From NCBI GenBank assembly GCA_018398765.1, contig JAHBMJ010002056.1, positions 1 to 22,888 on the forward strand: a DNA stretch of 22,888 bases. The letters are read 5' to 3'. The notes under the pieces were generated by a model, which made no database searches, was not told the origin of the DNA, and worked only from the letters and a program-made list of their open reading frames with translations. A program made the position numbers and the translations under genes. The first letter of the stretch is position 1. Each line of letters starts with the position of its first letter. This document shows, piece after piece, positions 9,901 to 17,820 of the stretch. Origin of the DNA: Chromera velia. Taxonomy: Eukaryota > Sar > Chromeraceae.

Positions 9901-11930
9901 TTGCCGGTCAGACCACTCCCCTGAGTTCCCACAGACTCCCCGGAGCTCCCCCGCACCCGCACCCTCACCAACACCCCGTTCATGCAGGCCGTCCCTTTCC
10001 CCCTTCTCCCTTCCTTTCACAAACTTTTGCAGCTGATGGGGACAGAAGATGCCTCTCTGTCGTCCCACAGCTCCAAAAAATGGCTGCTGCTGCTGCTGCT
10101 GCTGCTGCACAGGGCTCCCCCTTCTTCCCCCACACTCGAGGACCCGCATGGCCCGGGGGCACTCTCCATCATCAACAGCAGCAACAGCTCCCTGCTGTCC
10201 AGCGCCACGCCACCACTCACAACCCCCCCATGCACGTCTCTGGTGCTCAACACCCCTCCTACGCATTTGCACCCATGCCGAGGTCCATGCAGCTCGGCTC
10301 GCTCCCGGCATTTGCTCACGGCCAAGGGGGGGTCCCTCCAGCTGGACAGCAGGCCCCTGGCCGGTTCCTCACCTACTCCCAGACGCACCTCGGCAGCGCC
10401 AGCAGCAGTCTCGGAGGCTTCGACGCATCTACGCCCACTCAACAACAGCAGCAGCCGCAGGCAAACATTCCACCTAGATTTGTGATCGGACCGCTCCCCC
10501 CCAACCACCAGCATACCCACCTCTCCTCAGGGGTATTCCAGGGAGGATCTCCGTCCTCGTCTGGCTTCCTGTCCAGAGGGGGGGCCAACTCCTCCTTGCA
10601 CTCCGCCGCCTTCCCCACAAAGCTGCAGGAAACTGTCAGCTCCGCAGCAGATGCCGCCACTGGAGCTTCAGCTGCCCCTGAGCCGTCTGCTGAGGGAGTG
10701 CAGATGCGGATTGCTGCCCAGTCTCCTGACGAAACTCTCCCCGGTACCCTGCCCAAACTCAAAATGTCCCTCCCCCTCTCTCAGGTCTGTCTGCGCTCCT
10801 TCTCAGGCCCCCCGGTTTCAGGGCGGGAGTGGAAGCCGGAGGCGGGAGAGGAAACGCCTTTACCCGCTCATCGACGCCAACAAGCTGCAGAAAACTCATC
10901 CTCAGCTGCAGTCGCCAATGCCAAACCCACTCAGAAAGAGAATGTTGCGGAAATTCCGACCGAATCCCCTGCGAATATCGTCCGTGAGGTTCCCACACAG
11001 CAGCTGCTTCAGGATGAGAGCAGGAGGACAGGGGGGGGACCTCGAACGAGAACTCCAAACTACAGAAGGGGGGGTCAGGTGACCTCTCCTTTCAGGCGAT
11101 CAGAAGACGACGAGGTCTCAATCATCAAATCCACTCCCTCAGCCTCCCCAGGATCCAAATCGATAGGCACGCCAGCACGGTCCCAGAAGTCCGTTTCTAG
11201 TATCGCCCTCTCTCCCTCACCTGCCCGCCGTTCCGATTCTTCCGTCGAGTCGACCCTCCGTAGAGAGGGGGTGCCGCCGAGGATGGGTGTGGCTGCATAC
11301 CATCAGGGGTGTATCCCCCCCCCCCCCCTAGAAGAAGCCCTCCAAGCCCCCCGCCTGAGTAGAGACTCCACCCCGTCGAGGGCTGCTGCAGGCCCCTCGA
11401 AAGAAAAGGAAGCAGCTAATCGCTTTCACGGACCACGCGGAGGGTCAAACCGTTTGAGCAACCCCCAGCAAGCCCCGTCTCCTTCCCTCTCTCTCACGAA
11501 AGACAGTGAAGGCGAGAGATCAGGAAGAAGCAAAACGAACCAGACTCAAACCCGAAGCGAGTCCGCAAAGCGTCCCAGCCGTGCCCTTGCGAAGGCCAGC
11601 ATGGCAACAACTGCCAGTTCATCCACTGCCGTCTCCTCCGTCTCCGCCTCTGCCGCTCCTTCTGCTGCTTCCACGGGACCCTCCAACAGACCCAGGCGGG
11701 GAGCAGCCAGGGTCTCTTCCGGTGCTGTGAGTGGGAGTGGAAGGGGCACAGGGACGCAGTCGGCTTCTGTCGGAGGTCGCACAGGACCTTCTTCGTCTGC
11801 CTCTGCTGGTTCTATTCGCAGGGGGCTGGGGGGAACAGGGGCAGTCGGACAAACGCAGGCTCAGCCTGGGTCGTCTCGGTCTGGTGCGAAGGTGACAGGT
11901 CCCCCCACACCCCATGCTCAGAACGGATGA
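3961..11930 (+). CDS. Large multi-exon gene, about 1,900-residue protein of unknown function
   Basis: Not recognised. Exons inferred from GT-AG signals that keep one frame open: 3961-4253, 4356-4422, 4598-4645, 4830-4862, 5149-6042, 6293-6688, 7136-7945, 8073-8168, 8257-8579, 8856-about 9133, about 9481-11930. The ATG is preceded by an in-frame TGA at 3949-3951. The final exon has no early in-frame ATG, so it must be spliced to upstream exons. Its 5' junction is unsettled: 9129/9456, 9133/9481 and 9145/9481 all keep frame. The N-terminal 150 residues look globular (e.g. SLRVRLFRNGQIFSENFIPL). The middle has Glu/Lys-rich and coiled-coil-like stretches (RMRNE joined to VINYQQIVDDERASMLEQMF; KSERERTKREKEEEEQFRQL). 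The last 800 residues are disordered, rich in Ser, Pro, Gln, His and Gly, with a poly-Ala run. No signal peptide or membrane segment is seen. A scaffold or cytoskeletal role is only a guess. Annotation as two genes split near 9150-9480 is the main alternative. Confidence 0.75.
6689..7135 (+). repeat. Intron with (CT)n tract, assembly gap and poly-C
   Basis: Inferred intron between GAG|GTTCGT and GGATGCAG|GTG. From about 6710 to 6960 the plus strand is almost purely pyrimidine: CT repeats with TTTCTGTCCC interruptions. A roughly 80-base block (TTTCTGTCCCTC through CTCTCTTTCTCTC) appears twice, at about 6769-6835 and 6850-6925. Four Ns at 6934-6937 mark an unresolved join, followed by 15 Cs. 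The true intron length is therefore unknown. As given the intron is 447 bases, a multiple of three without a stop. Confidence 0.85.
10083..10108 (+). repeat. In-exon GCT triplet repeat (poly-Ala)
   Basis: A run of GCT triplets inside the last exon of the large gene, read as GCT/GCA codons giving about ten alanines. Triplet periodicity preserves the reading frame, which supports this exon being translated. Confidence 0.85.
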
Positions 11931-12500
11931 TCGAAAAAAAATTGCTCTTTTTTGTTTTTTGTTTGTTGACGCGTCACGCCACAGAGGAGGAAGGGGATTT
12001 GTCTTTCTCGCCACCTTTGTGGATCGAGTCGAGCAGCAGACAAAATGATAGAGCCATCTAGGCAGGCAAATAGAGAAATCGTTTGTGAAGAGCTCTTTGT
12101 GGCTCTCCGTTCGGAAAAGAAAGGAGGAAGGAAGGACAGGAGGATCGCCTCGATGATGTTATGCTCTCACACGCTCCTCACTGTCACCCTTCCTTTCCTT
12201 TCTTCTCTTCTGGGGGGGTGCATACAGTCATGCTTGCTTGGACGTTGAGTCGCTTTTCACTTTCCGTTCCATCCATTCATGTGCGGTGGGTTGCATCTGC
12301 CTGCTTCATTTGATGCTGCTCTTGTGTTCGTTATCTTGTTTCTGTCTTCTTTCATCGTCCTCCCCGCCCGTCCATCCACTCACTGCCTATTCTTCTCGTC
12401 GTCCCGTGTCGTGTCGTGTGCTGCCAAGAGCAGTGACTGTGCTCCGTCGTTTCATGAATTCTTCGAATGCTATGCCTGTTCATGCATCCGTTGTGCGTTC

Positions 12501-12606
12501 CCCTTCCTTTCTGCCTTCCTTCCTTCCTTCCGTCCTGCCTTCCTTCCTTCCTTCCTTCCCTTCCTTCCTTCCGTCGTGCCTTCCTTCCTTCCTTCCTTCC
12601 TTCCGT
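12501..12606. repeat. (CCTT)n microsatellite
   Basis: CCTT tetranucleotide repeat interrupted by CCGTCCTG and CCGTCGTG variants. Apparent open frames are Pro-Ser-Phe-Leu repeats and are not coding. Confidence 0.95.
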
Positions 12607-12798
12607 CGTGCGCTTCATGATCTGCCGACGTGTTGGAGTGTCCATCAATTCACGCCTGCCTGCCTGTCTGCCTACCGCTAGCATTTCAATTGAAGGGCTT
12701 CGTTCGGCAAGGGGAGGGGAGGGGAGGGGATGAAGTGGCTGCTTCGTGAAGTCGTGTCTCTCTCCTTCCTGCGGGTCGGAGGGAATCGGGTAGACTTT

Positions 12799-12800
<2 letters not shown>

Positions 12801-12842
<42 letters not shown>
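12801..12842. repeat. (GA)21 microsatellite
   Basis: A perfect GA dinucleotide run of about 42 bases. Confidence 0.97.
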
Positions 12843-12844
<2 letters not shown>

Positions 12845-13028
12845 TGAATTCAAGAAGAGGGAGAGAGAGAGAGGTCGAATGCGGTGTAAGGTATTCTTCC
12901 TCAGTGCGTCTATTTTCGTGCACCGTCTCCAACAAATGGCTGGACCGATTGATTGATGGAATGCGGTTGATGAGCATGACCCACTCGGCAGGGAAAGAAT
13001 TCGACTTCCGCCCATCGGTTTTTCTTCG

Positions 13029-13046
13029 CACACGCACGCACGCACA

Positions 13047-13085
<39 letters not shown>

Positions 13086-13116
13086 GGAGGGAGGGAGGGA
13101 GGGAGGGAGGGAGAGA
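13029..13116. repeat. Compound (CA)n(GA)n(GGGA)n microsatellite
   Basis: Three simple repeats sit end to end without spacers: CA (with a CG-containing start), then GA, then GGGA. This suggests successive slippage from shared junction motifs. Confidence 0.95.
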
Positions 13117-14089
13117 AGTTCTTTTTTTGTTGCCGCGCCAGTGAAACTTGTGAGGAAGGAATTTTCCTTCCGCCCTCTCCTGCGGACGTCCTTTCATCTT
13201 GCAAGCGATACTGGGCTGACTGTTTCTTTCTTGTCTTGCAGGGAAGCTCTGCGGGCTACCCTGTGGGGGTCCATTTTTTCGCCTTCCGACCGCTTCTCCC
13301 TTCCACATCTATGTTGTTTTCTTCTCTGCCAGCTCGTCTTTCTTTTTTCTTTTTTTCTTTCTGTGTCCCCGTCTTTGCCTTCCAGTATCTGACTTGATCA
13401 ACTGTTTTCGTCTTGATTTCCCCGTGCCGTCTTCTTCCGTCTCTCGCCCATGTTGCTCCTTTCGGCTCCTTCACTTCATCTTGAGACATGGACTGTGTTT
13501 ACACCCAGTCTCTTTTTTGTCTGGTTGAAATCTTTTCTGCATGTTTTCTTCTCTTTTTTTTGGCAGGCCACAAGCAAGAAACACAAACGCCTTTTCGCCC
13601 TTCCATTCCTCGTCAATCGCTCCTTCGGTCCTTGCCTGTCTCTGAATGTACATGAGCCTCTGGCGTCATGAATAAGTAAATAAGCAAATGATCGGGTGCG
13701 AGTGTGAATCAAAGAAAACCCCACGGGAGCACTCCACTGTGCCCGTTCCAGCCTGCCTGCCCGCAAATCGTTGTTGCCTCCCTTCTTTTCCGCCGGAATG
13801 GAAGAAAAACTCGATCCGAAATCGACCCTCGCCGCTTTGGTTCTTTCTTTGCACATGCAGGGGAAGCAACCTTTTCGTTCCGTTTCATTCCTGTCTGTCA
13901 GATTCCCTGGAGGGGGGGGGGGGTGAGAGAGAGAGAGAGGGAGTCCGCCTTTCTTTCTACCCTGCAGGACAGCATCGAGGCACCTGTTGGTAATGAGCGA
14001 GGAAGAGGAAAGGGTATCCATCCACCTTTTCTTCCTTCCTTCAGGCCTGCTTTCCTTTCTCTCTGTTGAAATGGAGAAATACCAGACAA

Positions 14090-14526
14090 CACTAGAGACA
14101 ACAACTATCCGTTGGTTCCTTGAATCTCTTCATTGAGTGATGAAGAGATCGGCCTGCAGGGAGGCATTACGTACAAACAGCTACTTGTCTTTGTCATCAG
14201 CAAAGCCTAACTACAAAGCTCTTTTACCTTTTGCAGTCTTGAAGTATGCAAAAATAGAGATAAAGGCAAGTTGGAACGACTCCTAGAATGACTTGACAAG
14301 TAAATATACGGACGGAAACAGTGATGATGGGTAGAAGAACATAAGATACATTAAGAAATGCACTCATTAACTAGACTATAAGGAGAGATGAACAGAGATG
14401 ACTGCTAAACTAACTAGCTAATTAAACGGTTTTAAATTGGCTAGTGACTGTATGTTGGTTACTAGATATATATTACATCTCTGTTATAATGTATGGTTGG
14501 CTTATATATACTTGTAAATACTCAGT
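14090..14526. other. AT-rich stretch, no gene seen
   Basis: Mostly AT-rich DNA with stops in all frames. Near its left end is a perfect 10-bp stem with a 6-base loop (14124-14149). The region ends next to a minus-strand open segment with stop TAA at 14527-14529. If that segment is a terminal exon, part of this stretch would be its 3' untranslated region. Confidence 0.5.
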
Positions 14527-14672
14527 TTAATACTGCATAAAAAAGAACTTAGGCCCGGGAAAAATGCGTTGTGGGAAGGGGCCTAGGAGGGGGCAGCGAA
14601 GCCCCAGAAGTTGGTTTGGGGCCACAAGAATCTGGACGTCAGCAGCAACCATAGCAATAGCTAGAGCAATAC
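14527..14672 (-). other. Possible terminal exon, unknown product
   Basis: On the minus strand a polypyrimidine-like CTGCATTCCAG acceptor (14673-14683) is followed by about 48 open codons, including GIALAIAMVAADVQILVAP, ending at TAA. The start is hydrophobic. The segment is more GC-rich and gene-like than the repeats beside it. No upstream partner exon was identified with confidence. A 73-codon open frame at 15215-15436 on the same strand, beginning inside a TGAG/TGAT repeat, is a weak candidate. Either could be chance. Confidence 0.22.
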
Positions 14673-14724
14673 CTGGAATGCAGACACACAGACACTTAAT
14701 TTCAGATAGGCACACGCAAGAGAA

Positions 14725-14727
<3 letters not shown>

Positions 14728-14759
<32 letters not shown>

Positions 14760-14820
14760 AAGAGGGCACACTGTGTGCATCCGTGTGTATGCGTATGTGT
14801 GTAATAGAGACGGAGAGAAG

Positions 14821-14889
<69 letters not shown>

Positions 14890-14953
14890 CTGTATGGTTT
14901 CTTTCCCTCCTTTTTGCCATGAACACAACAGACAAAAAGAAAGAAAACAACAA

Positions 14954-14993
<40 letters not shown>

Positions 14994-15088
14994 TATATCG
15001 TCTTTTCTTCACTTCACTTTTACCGAATCGCTTCCTTTCTTTCGGACAGACAGACAGACAGACAGACAGATTGACAGACAGACAGATT

Positions 15089-15119
<31 letters not shown>

Positions 15120-15120
15120 C
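14728..15120. repeat. Microsatellite cluster: (GA)n, (TG)n(GA)n, (GACA)n
   Basis: (GA)n at 14728-14755; (TG)n at about 14825-14864 running straight into (GA)n to 14889; CAGA/GACA tetranucleotide repeats at 14954-14993 and about 15045-15120. All reading frames through these are repeat artefacts. Confidence 0.95.
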
Positions 15121-15429
15121 GACATGCAGACAAGAGACACCTGGGAGAGACGGACACAGCACTTTAGACATATCAAGCCACAAAGACTGATGAGAACCTT
15201 TCGTAAAAGGTCAGTCAAGGGACCAAAGAGATGCGCAGAAAAGGAGTCTTGAAGTGGAGATGCAAACAGCGTGACAGCTGCACATGAAATGAAGTTTTAC
15301 ACCACAACTCCGATAGTCCAGCCACACACATGTTAATTCCATCCCTACTTGCTTCTTTGACATAACCACACTCAATCAATCCTTCTACATAATGCAGTGC
15401 CACAGAGTGACCACCTATCACACCAGCAT

Positions 15430-15476
15430 CAATCACTCACTCAATCACTCACTCACTCACTCACTCACTCACTCAC

Positions 15477-15508
<32 letters not shown>

Positions 15509-15520
15509 CCAATCAATAAA
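15430..15520. repeat. (ACTC)n to (AATC)n tetranucleotide repeat
   Basis: CACT repeats change into AATC repeats and run right up to the stop codon of the minus-strand gene. The TGA stop (15521-15523, read in reverse) sits at the repeat edge, so the repeat forms the start of that gene's 3' untranslated region. A shorter ATCA run occurs at about 21762-21782. Confidence 0.93.
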
Positions 15521-16876
15521 TCAAACCATTTCTTCGTCTTCTTCTGAGTCAATCTGTGGATGTGTATCTTCCTCTGTTCTCTGTTGGGTTTGGTTCTGGT
15601 CCTTTCCCTTCCCTCCCCGTCCTTTTCCCCCCCTCCCCCTCCTCGGCACACTTCGCAGTGACCACTTGGACGCGGCCTGATTCGGCCTCTCTGCCAAGGG
15701 GTTCTCCTTGTTGAAGTCTTTTAATCTCACGTCAAGCGAACGAAGGAGCTGCAAGGCCTCCCCGAGAGCCTCCCGGCGTTTCTCTCGCTGTGCCGGAGAC
15801 GGAGAGTGAGACTGAGTGAATGACTCCCGAGCGTCTACCCACTCGGCCTTTCGCTTTTCTTTGCCCTGGCCGTTCCCCTCCCCTCCTCGTGCAGCTACTG
15901 AATCAGAGGAGGGGGACCTGGGAGGAGAAACAGAGTTCACAGCTGCAGCAGCAAGAGGTGTCTGTTTTGTAGAACGGCGGGAAGAGACTCCAGGGATTTC
16001 TGAGGAGGCTGCTGCTGCGGCTGCTCCTGCAGGAGAAGAAGACGAAGAAGAAGAAGACGGCTGTCGGAGTTTTGTTTCCCCGCCTTCTTCTTCTCCCCCC
16101 CCCCCTCCTTTTCCCTCTTTGCTCGCCTCGTCCTCAAGTTTCTTAACAAAAGACGACACAGCCGCTTCTGCAGCCCTCGTGTCGGGCATCCACAAGTCAA
16201 AGTCCCGTGCGTCCTTCTCATACTTTTCCACGGCCTCGAAGTCCGGAGGCTGGAAGGCAAAACCCAAACGGTCCTGGTAGAATCTTCTTGGACCTAGGCC
16301 GTTCGCACTCACATCGAAAGACTCGGCAGCCACGAGGTAGGACAGACAGGCACGGCAGTCTGGATGCTCTCCCGTCTCCTTGAGAGTCTTTGCGAATTCA
16401 AGCAAGGACTTCAGGAAAGAAAGGGACACTGGGAGACGCTTCACGGTTGGGCCGAGGTCGGTGGGCTGTGCCCTGAAGAGAAGGTAGAGGACGAAGACGG
16501 TTCCAACTTTTTGGAGATCTGCCGTCTCGTTTTGATCTGTGCCGTCTCCGAAGAATTCACACACAATACCCACCAACAGTTCCCACGCATCCCTCGCATT
16601 TTCACGGGGGGCTACGGCATGAATGCCTGAGTAGTGGTGGGAGCACCACAGGTCTCGCATGAGGGGGAAGAGAGGAATACGATCCTGGGGGGCTTTCCCC
16701 GTCTCCTCTTGAGCTTTTTTAATGAAAGAATCAAGCAGGTTGTCCAAGTCATCTTCGTAATGTTCTGCTCGGTAGCGCAACAGGGAAGGAATGTAAGAGT
16801 CTCGGTACACCGTCCCTGAACGATGAAAGTCCTTCAAGGAGTTCAAGTCAGTGTCAGTCGTTCGCTTGCTGGTCAT
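15521..16876 (-). CDS. SNAPC1: SNAPC1-like subunit of the snRNA-activating protein complex
   Basis: 451 codons in one uninterrupted frame; ATG at 16876, TGA at the edge of the AATC repeat. In animals SNAPC1 (SNAP43) is part of the nuclear complex that binds the proximal sequence element of snRNA promoters for RNA polymerases II and III. The match is to the N-terminal SNAPC1 domain. Residues about 65-95 (FPLMRDLWCSHHYSGIHAV) fit the family's F..LW....F..I segment. Residues about 120-150 (LQKVGTVFVLYLLFRAQP) fit its R.GALYLLY.LY.TQ segment, followed by a W/F-L-KSLLEF helix and a closing segment with paired aromatics. The C-terminal half is low complexity: a Gly/Glu run, nine serines, alanines, then a basic GRGGKGRGGKGK stretch and an acidic EEDEEMV tail. 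No intron is evident. It is divergent from the gene at 17821. The assignment rests on pattern similarity only. Confidence 0.6.
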   Translation of the reverse strand: MTSKRTTDTDLNSLKDFHRSGTVYRDSYIPSLLRYRAEHYEDDLDNLLDSFIKKAQEETGKAPQDRIPLFPLMRDLWCSHHYSGIHAVAPRENARDAWELLVGIVCEFFGDGTDQNETADLQKVGTVFVLYLLFRAQPTDLGPTVKRLPVSLSFLKSLLEFAKTLKETGEHPDCRACLSYLVAAESFDVSANGLGPRRFYQDRLGFAFQPPDFEAVEKYEKDARDFDLWMPDTRAAEAAVSSFVKKLEDEASKEGKGGGGGEEEGGETKLRQPSSSSSSSSPAGAAAAAASSEIPGVSSRRSTKQTPLAAAAVNSVSPPRSPSSDSVAARGGEGNGQGKEKRKAEWVDARESFTQSHSPSPAQREKRREALGEALQLLRSLDVRLKDFNKENPLAERPNQAASKWSLRSVPRRGRGGKGRGGKGKDQNQTQQRTEEDTHPQIDSEEDEEMV

Positions 16877-17820
16877 CCTCAGACTCGTCCTTCTGTCCGA
16901 ACGTGGGACTCAAAAGGTCAGACCCCTGATATGCCGTCGCGTGCGCACGTACCAGCACTACGACCAGACATCTGCAGCTGTGAAAATATCTCCGAAATCT
17001 GCACAGCAGATACGGCGACAGTGTCTAGAATTCTTTGTATATCGAACCATCACAATCCCACAATCCTGCAAATCTCTCAGGTAGTAGCACCATGCACCGA
17101 GCTAGGCCGAGCACATGCACATGCATGCATGCGATGGCCGCGGCCCAAGATGCTGCAGGCCAGAGCCTATACTGCAGGCACTCGAGATATCTCGAGATCG
17201 CTCGTTCTTTTGCTTCTGCAGTGACTTTCCATACATTTCTGCTGCTCGCCGGCGGGTCTGAGTATCGCTGATGAGCCTCTGCAAACCTGAATTTTTGTGC
17301 CCGATTCGAGACACGTCGGCTTCCAGGGTCTTCGAAGGCAGGTGGGTGATCAGGGAAGAGAGACGGGAAGTGCCAGTGGGTGTGTACCTTGCGTGTCCAG
17401 TTTTTCCCTTCGCGTCCTTTGTATGAGTCGCGTCACCAATGGAATTTTCTTTCCGCTGTCTGATGTTTGACTTTCTGACCCTTGAAAATTTTTCTACACA
17501 TTGGGTGACTCCCACTCAGCTTCTTCTGCCCTTTTTGTGAATTGTTCTTTGCTGCCTTCCCCGTCGCCCTTCTGAACTTTTTTGCCCTTTTCTTCTTCAT
17601 GACTGTCTGCAGGTAGACCGACACGGAGAGAGACTCACGTGTGGCTCTGATCTTTTCAACTCAGCGTCCGCAGAGTCCTCCTTTTTCTTTCGTCCGTCTA
17701 CTCTGGTGAATTGGCTGCGCACTTAAGGAGGGCATTGATTGTTATGTCAAAAGACATCTTTCTGATCCGAGCTTCACCTTCTTGAACTTCGAAAGAGGTG
17801 CGGGGGATCGACACCACACC
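16877..17820. promoter_or_regulatory. Shared upstream region of two divergent genes
   Basis: 944 bases between the start codons of the SNAPC1-like (-) and PARP-like (+) genes, so both promoters should lie here. I see no clear TATA box. Visible features are a GCATGCATGCATGCG-like alternating tract near 17110-17130, the perfect 16-base palindrome CTCGAGATATCTCGAG at 17181-17196, and repeated TGCAGG/CTGCAG motifs around it. No supported coding exon was found. Upstream untranslated exons cannot be excluded. Confidence 0.45.

Larger units (their letters stand above)
11931..14089. other. Intergenic region with microsatellites, no confident gene
   Basis: It starts with the 3' flank of the large gene, where no clear AATAAA is seen. 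It holds (CCTT)n at about 12501-12606, (GGGGA)4 at 12711-12730, (GA)21 at 12801-12842, a compound (CA)n(GA)n(GGGA)n at about 13029-13116, and a G-run with GA repeat at about 13912-13940. Several polypyrimidine-CAG motifs (near 13241, 13385, 13566, 13860 and 13968) resemble acceptors. The short pieces after them do not join into a convincing frame. Confidence 0.6.

Noticed and set aside
12730..13392. 220-codon plus-strand frame
   Set aside because: It is driven by GA, CA and GGGA repeats (Arg-Glu and Thr-His runs) and lacks domain-like sequence.
14527..15183. Full 218-codon minus-strand frame
   Set aside because: Most of it is Ser-Leu-Cys and Thr-His repeat peptide; only the last 48 codons, after an acceptor-like site, might be real.
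15430..15520. CRISPR-like or telomeric array
   Set aside because: It is a plain tetranucleotide microsatellite with no spacers and no telomere-type G-rich unit.
16364..16819. Plus-strand frames opposite the SNAPC1-like gene
   Set aside because: They are antisense shadows of a minus-strand frame with a better protein match.
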